Assembly: GCF_964204865.1 (NCBI RefSeq)
Contig: NC_135254.1
Span: 8,127,001-8,191,000 of the forward strand
Source of the DNA: Styela clava
Taxonomy: Eukaryota > Chordata > Ascidiacea > Stolidobranchia > Styelidae
Direction: 5' to 3'
DNA: 64,000 nucleotides
The notes below the pieces were generated by a model. The model was given only the letters and a program-made list of their open reading frames with translations. It made no database searches and had not been told where the DNA came from. The translations under genes and the position numbers were made by a program. Positions 49,288-60,500 of this stretch are shown one piece after another; within the stretch, counting starts at the first letter, position 1; each line of letters opens with the position of its first letter.

Positions 49288-49758
49288 TAGGGTTTCCCAA
49301 CCGGGTAAGAATTCCTCCCCTTGGTCCTTTACTTCTATAATACTTAGTTATGCACACATTATAAACTACTTCAACTGCACAAAATCAGAAGTGCGACCTG
49401 TGCATAACACTAGCTAAGGAACTATTAAAGGTTGGGAACCACTGCTTGGCCATAGAGGCATTTTCGAGTGGGCCACGAGCGTGTTGAAAATTACTGTAGT
49501 TATTGAAAAGTTTAGTTTCATTTGTGTCACAATAATCAAATTTTTATTGTAGTAGCAATGAATGATGCTGCCGCTTTTTATTCTAATTATTAAATTGAAA
49601 GTATTAATTTTTGCAGAAAGATTCTCGATTTTCTTGTAGTTTTTCCCTTGCATGAGAAAGTTAGTAGGCTAAGGAATTTTTATGCAACGAAAGAAATTTT
49701 TATGGGCCATGAAAGAAAAAAGGTTGAGAACCACTGTGCTAAAGGGTGGGGACCACTG
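49288..49758. mobile_element. Second hAT-like element abutting the first, with nested ends
   Basis: Starts TAGGGTTTCCCAACCGGG and ends GGTGGGGACCACTG. Flanks GACTAATC (49280-49287, shared with the neighbour) and GTCTAATC (49759-49766) match at 7 of 8. Two further right-end-like termini lie inside (GGTTGGGAACCACTG ending 49444 and GGTTGAGAACCACTG ending 49736), so this is a composite of at least two related insertions. Confidence 0.65.
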
Positions 49759-50256
49759 GTCTAATCACAGAACTCAAGATTTCGTTTTCAATACAAACCA
49801 ATGTGTTATAGCAATCTTCGACAAGCGGAAAGATATAGGACACTGTATCGTATTTTAAAACCTATATTATTATGTTGCTTCAATATCAAATACTGATAGC
49901 GCCATGTGCTCTGTAATACAATTAATGGATACTGCGGTATCGCACCGACAAATCACAGAATCGAGATTTTGTTTTCGGCGCAATATAAACCGGCTATGAC
50001 GTAACAGACTTCGACAAACTAAAAAATATAGTACATTATGTTTCACTTTCGTATGCGATCTCAATCATAAAACTCCACTGGTACGTGATCCACTTGCTTA
50101 ACTTGATTTCCTGACAACTAATTGTGGTGCATGTGTGATGCTCATATAGAATTCAGTTTCTAGCCCTATCATCGTTGAATTTGGGTTGGTTTAATACTAA
50201 ATTACCGAGATCACAGAAATGCTGAAATCGCATTCCAAAGTGGCGTCGTAAATTGT

Positions 50257-50656
50257 GTATGGTGTCCACAAAATCTTAAAAAAATTAAAATTGCAAAGGG
50301 AATTTATCGATACCATAATATTGTTTTGGCCCTCACAGATGTATTGAATGAAGTAAAAAAACAATTACTGATTTAAAAAACAACAAACCCGGTTTAGTTA
50401 TATATATATATATTAATTAGGAACTGACTTCATAACAAAATAGAAATTGTAAAAGGAATTTACGGACACCCTGTATTTCTTAACTTAAGATGTATTATTA
50501 TACTACTTCATTATTGAATGCTGGTAGCGCTATAAGCTATAAAATACAATTAATGGAACGTCTCTAATCTGAAATGTTATTAACACTGTACAATATGCCT
50601 TGTCCTCTTTTGCTTCAAAAACCTATTGGCATAATTATTCAAAATCAAACGTAAGA
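50257..50656 (-). mobile_element. Mariner-like repeat E, minus-orientation copy
   Basis: Inverted relative to 54756-55420. Shared words read in opposite sense include GGTGTCCACAAAATCTTAA, AATTACTGATT, TGCTGGTAGCGCTAT, ACAATTAATGGAACGTCTC and GTCCTCTTTTGCTTC. An internal GGACACCCTGTAT word resembles TACAGGGTGTCC ends of mariner-type elements. A partial third copy (GATAGCGCCATGTGCTC, ACAATTAATGGATA) lies near 49895-49930. Confidence 0.6.
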
Positions 50657-50957
50657 AAAATTGAACTTCCACACGCAAGAAAACTTTATGATGAAATAGG
50701 TGGATGCGACGTCTATAGCAAAATTACGTCATAAACAATATTTATTCCTGATAATAAGCTTTCTTAACCTTTCTATAGTATATATATGTATTGAATATAA
50801 GCTTTGAGATATATATTGCGTTACACTCTATTACGAAACTCGCGTATTTAGGATTCTAATGGAGAGTCATTGAACTGACAGATTTTACAAAATGTGTCAT
50901 ATAAAAAATGAGTTTATTGGTAAAAACATAAATATCGTGTGGTGAGACAGTAAAGTT

Positions 50958-51126
50958 GGTAGTGTAGTGTGTGTACCAGGATAGGATTAGGCCATAATTT
51001 TATTTCGATTTTCCTTATTTTAGATATTACGAGTACGAGGACTGTTTGTGTTAGCCAAGTGAATATCCATCCCCCCGCCCATAGTTACCTCCATAGGCAT
51101 ATTGGTACACATACTTTTGAAGCGCC
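50958..51126. mobile_element. MITE family B copy, internally shortened
   Basis: Begins GGTAGTGTAGTGTGTGTACC and ends CTTTTGAAGCGCC, with the B words GGCCATAATTTTATTTCG and GTGTTAGCCAAGTG. The CTTTACATCAAG block is missing. No clear duplication. Confidence 0.72.
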
Positions 51127-53667
51127 GAAAATTGGAGAATACGCCTCTGATTGAAAGTGGTAAAACGGAATACAAAAACTAGGTCTATAAACTATCTTTT
51201 CGATATAGATATGTAAAGTATATTACATATATATATATATCGCGTAAAATTATACTGTGAGACCTATGTCACTAACTAACAATATCTCTAACAATACAAT
51301 ACTCTAACGATATCTTGGAGAATCTCTCCACAGAATTACTTCGTTGTCGAAGTTATCCAAGATAAACATTGTACATGTATATCGACTGGAATCTACTAAC
51401 CAAATCAGCCGCTATATACATATCAACACACTTTACGTACAAACAACTTGTTCGTCAACTTGATAAGCTCCTTACGGTAAACGTTATTGTCAGCCTGCTA
51501 CTGCCTATAGGCTTATGACGACTCTTCTCTTTTTGTACATATACACCCCCAGGCTATACGTAACTCGCGATATGAAAAATGACGTGATTAGTCCAGAAAA
51601 ATCTGGAATATTACTGGAATTATCAAGTTATCCGACACAGGAACTGTGTTACAGGCGATTTGTGACTGCAAGAGCGCAGCAAGCCCAATATTATTGGAGG
51701 CAAATGTTTTATTGTATAATAACGTCATACGACGCTTAATCGTGTCTTTTGTTCCGAACAAGGCTAGATAAAGACAGCCACAGATATTTAAGAATATCTT
51801 AAACTTAAAGTATCTATCTACAGAACTACTTCGCTGTCAAAGGTATCCAAGAGCGCATTTTCATCTAACTCGGTTGGTTCATTTGATGAAAGGAATTATT
51901 GATAACAAACCAGAAAAGTTAGTTTTCAGTGAATCTTCCAAGAATAGAGTAAATGGTGTTAGAAAGGCGTATGGATTTATGCCTCACTGCAAATTGAAAT
52001 TTCAAAATCGGAAATTTCCATGCAATGGCCTCTGAAAGGGTCACATATGTCGAGGGAAATTTGTGACTTTGGGAGAATGAACGCTGAATTAAAGATGTTT
52101 ACGGCCTAAATAACACGCTGACAAAACAATCAGCGATTTTAACAAAATGCAATTGCATGTGTGATTATCGACGTTTTAATTCTTCCAAAATTTTTAAAAG
52201 GGAGTGGGAGGGGGGACCCCGAAAAACCCCTGGCTGCGCCACTGTATATATATTTATATCTTTCAGATCTGATCAGTAAAGTTTTATAAAAAAAAACAGA
52301 ATACCGATGTTGAAATTATTTTTGCATGATGGGATCATGTTCGCGGTATCCGCCTCGTTAACTCTAGAGGCATTCCCCCGCGATCAAGGACAGGATTCTG
52401 ACCTGTATTTGGCTTTTCATCAGTTATCCTATCTCAAACGATTTGGCTATTTTCGCTGCCAAATTTTATATTGACATTTTGTATACATGCCGACTATGAA
52501 GAAATATTTCAATCGGTTACTAGTGAATTTCTAATGTGTAAAATACGTAAGACCACATAATATTGGCACAAAATCCAGAGAACTCATTTTCACATGACAC
52601 AGATAAACACAAAACGAATAAAAACGAGTGCTCAAGTAAAACCTGAAGATATTATTTTATTTTTAAAGAAATTGCTTCGATAAAATTTTACGCAAAAAAT
52701 GGAATTTTTGTATGTACATAAATTAAAATGGTGGACGAATAATCCAAACTAGTCAAGCCAGACTATATGAATTCTTGCAATTCAGATGTTGTTCTGGTTC
52801 GAAAGTTCAGCTATTAGTATGCCTGAAAAATGTCCTGAAAATAATAATAACAGTAATCCGATATTCAAAATATTAGAACTTTGAATGTTTAATTAGATAC
52901 CCGAACTTTGGGTGTCACTGCAGGATAACCAGTTTTGTTTCCCGGCAGCTCCCTTCCTCAATGAAATTTGTATTTCTTTTAAATTTGCATTTGCAAATAA
53001 ACTTGACTATGAAATTTGACATGACTTAGATCGGGACACATTAAAAATTTGATTTAAAATTAGTTTTGGATACCACTAACAATAATTCCTCCTGAAGACA
53101 ATAAACTTAACTCAAAAAACAAAACTTCTTTTTATTTAAAATTACTAAAATAATCAAATTTACAACAGAAATCCCTCCACCACATTGAGATGACAGCTCT
53201 ACATAGAAAGACAACAGTTCAAAAATACCAGCTAAAGTAGACAGACATCCACTACTCACTAGGCCTAGCATAAAATATCGATTGTAAACAATGCAAGAAT
53301 GAAATAAATTCAAAGTGAAACCGAGACCTCACAATTAGAAAGATATAAAATTCGAATTATTCACTCTCCTTTTCATGCCATTAAAATTGAATGCATCGGA
53401 TGTTCCCAGCATCTTACTTAAATGACATCTGAATTCCAAAAGTGTCATGAAAAACTGTAGCTTAGTTCAATGACATCATGCAAAAATTGAAGGATAATAT
53501 ACAATTTCTCAATATGGTATAAAGTAGTTAAGTCAAGAGTGTACCTGCTTATAGAAATTTACTTAGAATAAATAGCAAAATCATTCAAAAACGAAAATTT
53601 TATATTTTGAATACACACTTATACAATTATTTTTGGAATATGAAATATTGGATATACAGCTTTACCT
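51127..53667. other. Gene-poor intergenic tract
   Basis: No gene supported. A diverged direct repeat occurs at about 51308-51365 and 51800-51855 (ATCT...CACAGAATTACTTCG.TGTC.AAG.TATCCAAGA). A GGGGACCCCGAAAAACCCC tract with GGCTGCGCCACTG near 52213-52244 looks like one end of a transposable element similar in style to the GGCGTAGCC family. Confidence 0.4.
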
Positions 53668-53735
53668 CGGTAGTCAAATATGATTCGGTCAGGATTGGTG
53701 TTAGAGTACCGATTTGTTGGACTACCGAGGTATCA
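53668..53735. repeat. Short inverted-repeat element, ACCTCGGTAGTC ends
   Basis: ACCTCGGTAGTC at 53665-53676 is mirrored by GACTACCGAGGT near 53720-53731, with AATATGATTCGGTCAGGATT between. A related tract at 59408-59460 (TTGTAGTCAAACATATTTC, TTCAGGATTGATGTCCGAC, TACC) shares the interior. The frame at 53607-53840 overlaps it and is not supported. Confidence 0.55.
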
Positions 53736-54079
53736 CTTGACATTCTAAATTGTGGCACGATTAACAGCGGACACTTAGACGTCAATGCATATTCAATGTT
53801 TTCTTTTGAGAAATGCAGGAAAATTGCAGATAAACTGTAATTGGTTTACCAATATAAATGAAGCTCAGCCATATCATTGAAAACCAAGAGTTTGCTATAC
53901 TTCTTGAAATAAGTAAATTTGTTATATTGCCAAAAAAACTAAAAACAAAAGAACTTGATACACACAAGGCTCATCAAAATCAATCACCCATCTTTTTGTA
54001 AATTCCCCTTTTTAAAAGTTTGGCAAAGCGATATCAAACGTCACGTATCAGTTAAATTCAAGACTGAGTTTGGATATGG

Positions 54080-54452
54080 CAGGGGTTGTGCAACATTTTT
54101 TGTCAGTGGCCCATATAACCAACTTCAGACATTTAGCTGGGTCACACATAAATAGTTTTTTATGTACACAGTGAATCAAACCAGATTAGCAACAACTAGA
54201 GCGCCATGGGAAAGGCACGAGAAATATCGCTTAGCTCCTCAATAATAAGGGTAATGGACAGGAAAAACGGCAAAAGGTTTAAAGCAGCGACAAAAGCAAA
54301 ATACATTATGTATTTTTTACCCATGTGAACGCCTTTTCAAATATAAAGAGTCGAATTAGGATTTTATGCTTGATGGGGAAAATCTGAGTGTTGAAATGGG
54401 CCACATTAATGGCTTGGCGGGTCCGATTGTGGCCGACTGTTGCACATCCTTG
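54080..54452. mobile_element. hAT-like element next to the last POLDIP3 exon
   Basis: 373 bp, starting CAGGGGTTGTGCAACATT and ending GTTGCACATCCTTG. Flanks GGATATGG (54072-54079) and GTATATGG (54453-54460) match at 7 of 8. The subterminal arms carry GTGGCCCATATAACC and GGCGGGTCCGATTGTGGCC. It lies 121 bp beyond the POLDIP3 stop codon. Confidence 0.82.
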
Positions 54453-54573
54453 GTATATGGCATACCAGATACCAATTAATAACGTATCTTATAAATTATT
54501 CTCGTTCTTGAGTCCTCCCTCTAAAAATTGCGAAACCGCTTGTTGTCACGCTCTTCAAAATTTGACCCGTCTC

Positions 54574-57500
54574 TCAAATCTTGACTGTGAAGACAACAGG
54601 TCTAGTAGATGTTCCAGTGCTTCCTCCTTTGAATAATGCTTGTTGCAGAACGCCACTGTGTAATTCTGTTACTTCACCGGGCTCCGTGTTTTTCCTGCTG
54701 CTCTTGATCTCTTTCATCCAACTGTGTAGGAAATTTCAGAATATCTTTGTTTAACATACAGGGTGTTGGATTTTGAATATTTATGCCCAATGTTCCCTCT
54801 AATTTTTTGTAGTATGTGTGCGCAGAAATTTTGGTGTGCGCACTTTTTTGGAAATGACTAATATTTGTGCAAAAACCAATGAAGAAATTTTGGCGTTCTA
54901 ACCGGGTAATGGGTGGGCCAAAAACAAACTTTCTCAACCTGCCAACCGAGAACATTGTTACATTACATCGAAATACGTCTGTAAATCTATGCGGGTGCGC
55001 GGCCTCTGAAAGCTGTGTGCGCGCGCACACAGCACACTGTAGAGGGAACACTGTTTATGCCCTTATGTTTTTGAAGCGAAAAGAGGACGGAAAAGACGCA
55101 TTGTGCAATGTGGAATAACATTTCAGATTAGAGACGTTCCATTAATTGTATTACATAGCATATCGTGCTACCAGTATTCAATAATGAAGCAGTAATAATA
55201 TATATACAGCTTATGAAATACAGAGTCACCATGAAGTCCCTTTACAATTTCAATTTTGTTATAAAATCAGTTCTCATCATATCTCAACCAGTTTTGTTGT
55301 TTTTTTAATCAGTAATTGTTCAATTATTTTTACTTCATTTATTACAAACATGAAGGCCAAAACAATACATGGTATCAATAAATTCCCTTGCACATTTAAG
55401 ACTTCATGGACACCCTATATTACAAAACTAAATCATGCTGCTCTAACAGAAATTTCGGTACCTAATTAGTGTAGATATTGCGAGTTCATAATGATTAATG
55501 ACCTCAATATCAGTCATGATTTAATGAATCATCCAGTGCTGAACTAATCCATTAGAATCATAGTTGAATAGCCACACAACCAACACAAATAAATTTTGCC
55601 AGGAAGGAAACTCTTCTTTGGTGTTGCAACACCAACCACATATTTTAAACTTGGTTCGCTCAATATATGAACATCAAATATTTTTTAGCAGTGTTGTTAA
55701 CTTGATATCTTTCAAATTACTTAACTTTTAGAAGTTTTAGGATAGGGAGGATTTTGATATATGCCGTTATATTTTACCACATTATTTCAATAATGGAAGT
55801 TTAACGATGGTACTTTTTATGAGTCAAAGGAAAATCAATGAGACGTCCTAATAATATGGTGAACCACGGCCTTTCATACCGTTACCAGTCCATGTCGGGT
55901 ATGGGATTAGTTAGGCAATTATTTGTTTCAGATGCATTTACTTGAAAGTAGAGGAAGACGGAACCGACCAGCAGTTACGTGAACCACCCTACGGCGGCAC
56001 GGAAAGGAGCGATCACCACATGATTATTTCGCATGGGATTCGAACCCCCTCAGGGTAATCAGAGGTGCGGTAATGAGCATATTCCTAATGCTTAGAACAA
56101 TACGCCACACCACATTAGGCATTCAAAACAGCACCATTGCAATAAAAAACCAAGTAAATTCCGGCCCAAAACAATTATCTGAGGATTATGTAACTATAGC
56201 CATAATGAACAAAGGCTACAAACTTGCAAGTTTCAACAGCAAAATAGTCTGACTCAACATCACTAGGTAGATCATGAGGTGTGGTGCTTGCCACAGCACC
56301 TCTGATTACCCTGCATGAGTTCGAAGGAACGAATCGTTAATTCTGTGCCAGAGGATTGCTGTACACATGAAACAAATAACTGTCCAACAAATCCCATGGA
56401 CTGTTAATCGGCCGAGAGGCTGTGGTTGGCCATTCATTTAGGTCATCTTATGGACTTTCGTCTCCCCCACGATAAATATGCAAATATCATCCTATCCCAT
56501 GATAACATAGCAGAGATATTTACCTGTACATGACTGGCTGTCTTGGTGGATCATTCGTCATCAGTTTGATTTGCATTGGTTGACCTGAGAGAAATATGAA
56601 ATTATTAAAATAAAAGAAGTCTTCCACCTATTAGTATTTTGATGTTATAGCCTTTACAAGTTTCAGTCATTTTTTTGGTGGATTTTGACAATTTTTCAGG
56701 TTTTAGTTGTTTTTGTCACTTTTTGTGTTTTTTTAACAAGTTTTTTGATGGTTATCAACCTCTTTTGTCGAGTTTTTTTGTGTTTTTCGACGATTCTCGC
56801 ACGTTTTAGCTTATTTTATGAAATACCACTATAATGAACAACAACAGACATAGTCATTGGTTTCATATCATGCAGGCTCTAACAAGGTGTTGGTTTATTT
56901 AATCTCATAGTTCCAACACATTTAACAACAGAAAGACAATTATTTCATATCTGCTCAACCAACCATCTAAATCCCTGTTATTGTATTTCTTGTATGCAGT
57001 ATAAGCATTTTCATGTTTTATATAAACCACTTCTGCTTCTCCTGGCTTAACCAGCCTTGCTCGTCGAACGGCACCAAGGACGCTGAACAATTCCTACAAA
57101 ACAGAAATGAAGTTGGATAAGATAATTGAAATTAGCACCCTCTTCAGTTATTCAGCTGATTTTCATGAAATTTTTAAATATTGTTTCTTACGGACCATAA
57201 GGCACATTCAAAACCATTTTTCTCTCAAAAAACAATCTTACGCCTGCTTTATAGACCACTAAGCCTAATGTTTAGATCAGGTAGTTCTTTCTGCTTTATT
57301 GCCTACACTCCAATACTCGGTATTGCTTCAAAACCCACAGTACGTCTTATGGTACATTCTTTTCAAACTAGTTAAAAAATGGATTTATAAAAGTAAAATT
57401 ATTACAGTTCAGATACATAAAAGACAAAATTACTCATATAATACCAATAAAAAATTAGTTTTAACACGGCAAAAGTACGATTCAAAAGCATCAATTTTAG

Positions 57501-60500
57501 AGAGGAAGTTGTAACTCTGTAACAAAGTTGTACCAAAATTCCCATTACATCGTACTACATATTCTCGACAATCTGTATTTTTCAAAATTTAACAATTAAA
57601 CTTCATTACTACAAAGCATTTAAAGGCAGGAATTTTTTGTGAGGGAGTTGTAGCACCACAACATTCTAACTAAATTGAAATACCAGTACATGTGTACATT
57701 ATACATATTCTTAACAATCTGTATTCTTTAAAATATACTTGATGTGTATTGAATTATTTTATCATTTGTTATGCTGATTATGTAGTCTGAAAAACTCATT
57801 ATACCTGCTATGTTCTCAATTACCAGTTGGCAATAAGTTCAATAACCCACACCTTCTTTGGTCAATGCCAATTTTCTCACATTGAACAATCACAGCTCTT
57901 CTGCACACAAAAGATAACCTAATCCAACCATGATTCATAACCTAATCATCATGAACCCGAGCTCAAATAGTGGTCATTTCAAGTTTCGGACTTGATAAAA
58001 AATAGTATTTAAACATAAGCACAAAAAAACTGGTGATGTAAACAGTGACTAAACCTAACCATGTGTCTATCTGATATAAGTCATTTATTTAACAAGAGAA
58101 AAAATAATTCAGCAAAAAGTTTCGAGTTGATTCGAAATATTATTTACTCACATTATTTACCGGAATCGAAACATTTTCTTCAATGATTAAATTCCAGTGC
58201 CACTTGGTAGAAAGAAAAGCTCGGACAAATATTTGTAAAAAAGTTTGACAAAATTTTTTATCATTTGCGCATCCGAATGCCAGTGCAGTTTGAAAATTTG
58301 AAAGAAATATTGGTCAAATTAACAAATGAATGAAATATAGTTTGTCGATTAAGTCCAATATGTGAACAAGAATTATATGTTTCAACCAAGTAGAAAATTC
58401 TCGGGTTGCAGAAATATATACAAGTTCTTACCAGAATGTCATCTTCAGTAACAACTGGATGTAAATTAAAAACTTTAAGTTTTGTTCCTTCTATCGGGCT
58501 TGGGCCGAGCGGAATGTCATCCTGAAACAAATAGGATACTCTGGTCATGATCAATATTTCAGAAATAATAGGAAATTAGATGTTTAGTTTAATCCTAACT
58601 AGGCAATTCAGAGTGTCGTAGATAAACATTGAATTAATGATCTCACCCAAGTAACAGGACTTAAATTTACCAATGAGCAAAATGATCAAGATTTCAGAAA
58701 AACAACCTTGATGCCACTCTTAAAAAGATTGTGATGAGATCTACTGAGTTTCTGAAATATTTGGTTGTGAAAAGCGGCAAATGGGAGCCGAAAATACGAG
58801 AATTCGATTTCATACGAGGATAGATTTCATTAGGATCAAACAACATCACAAAAAACACGCAATTTTTTTTTTACTATACCTCACAACTAGTCAGTGAGTG
58901 CAAACAAATTTCTGAGAAAATTATGAGAATAAATCTACTGCTTCAAATAAGGGTCTGTAAAATGAGCAGCAATCTTACAGCTATCCCCGTGTGACATAAT
59001 ACTATTAACCCTTTTTACTTATATTTCTACTTAGGCTCAAGTTTTTTCCTAGAACCTTGCGTTTAGTACAAAAGAAAATATATCATACATCATTCTGCAC
59101 TGGTAATTTTGTTCCAGACGTTTGTCTTGAAATCATTGGTCTTAATGTACTGGTATCTGGTTTAGAATGTTGTCTCGGCATCGGGGGTGGCGAAGGATGA
59201 TAGATTTCTTCTTGAGCGGGCTTTGGAGGTACGGGAGCTCTGTGCTGCCTCCTCTGTTTTGAGTACACTGGGCGGTCTTCAAAACTATCGTCAGATTCTG
59301 GTGACGGCAAAGACCGCTTTCCTGGTTTATAAAAAAAAATACAGCAATAATTTAGTTTATTTCGAAGACTAAAATTGAGACGAAAAAGTCTCAATATCGA
59401 AAATACAGTGGTAACCTTGTAGTCAAACATATTTCATTCAGGATTGATGTCCGACTACCAAACTGTCGACTATCATTGCATAAAATAAGCAAAATATAGG
59501 TTTTTTTCTGATTTACGATTTATCCAGAATTTAATTCCGGTAATTTAATTAATAATTAATATCCGGTAATTTAATTCTCAGAGAAAATATCTTGTTCATC
59601 AATATCATCACCACAAATATTTTCTTATCAATTAGGAGTGTGAATGAGAAATGAGAGATGTTTTCCAAGACATTGCTGACCACCAGATCGCTGAAATGCA
59701 ATTGCAGAATCGCCACACAGTGCGCAACTTCCAATTTTGATGACGTCATCTCATCACACAAAATTTTAAAGTGAAAAACGAATCCAATAAAGCCCCCAGA
59801 AATTTTTTAAATGAACAAGAGTGATAGCGACAAAAACAATCTTTGACTTTAACCACTGAGAATTTGAAAGCAATTGGTCAATTAGTTTGAAAGAAAAGCG
59901 ATTTTTTCACAACAAGAAAAATATCAACAACAACAGCAACGTAACAAAACGATCCATGATAGACGCTGATTCTGAGGAAATACTTACTAATTGTAGCAGG
60001 TCTTGGTGCCGGTGGTGGTGATGAACGTCTTGGGGGTGGAGATTTCTGGATAAAAGGAATCATTTCAAATAAATTAAAAATGGAGAATTTCTATTAAAAG
60101 TTTTAATATGTTATAACAAAGAAATGAATTCTTTGCTTCGAAAGACAAGTTTGACAAAAACATTCTACAATTTCAATTTTACTATTTATGATTTATTTAA
60201 AATTTTCCTGAACAGTATAAATAAAAACAACTTACCCTTCTGATTGCGTCTTTATTTACAGTTGTTATTTTCAATTTTTCATATTGTTTTTTCGTTGTTG
60301 GCCATGGCGGTACACTTGATCTCGCACTGGATGTTGCAAGTTCATTTATAACCGCAATTTTTATTCCAGCACCTAGTCTCTGATTTACAGTGTTACCATT
60401 CTGAAAGAAAACATTATATTATAACTCAAAACTTCTGATTATTATTGTTGTTTTTGTTAACACACAATTAGATGAAGAATTAGCCATTTGATTGTAAATA

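Noticed and set aside
54674..55051. 125-codon minus-strand frame
   Set aside because: It covers the last POLDIP3 exon in another frame plus a hAT MITE. The in-phase spliced reading ending VFTVKI is much better supported.
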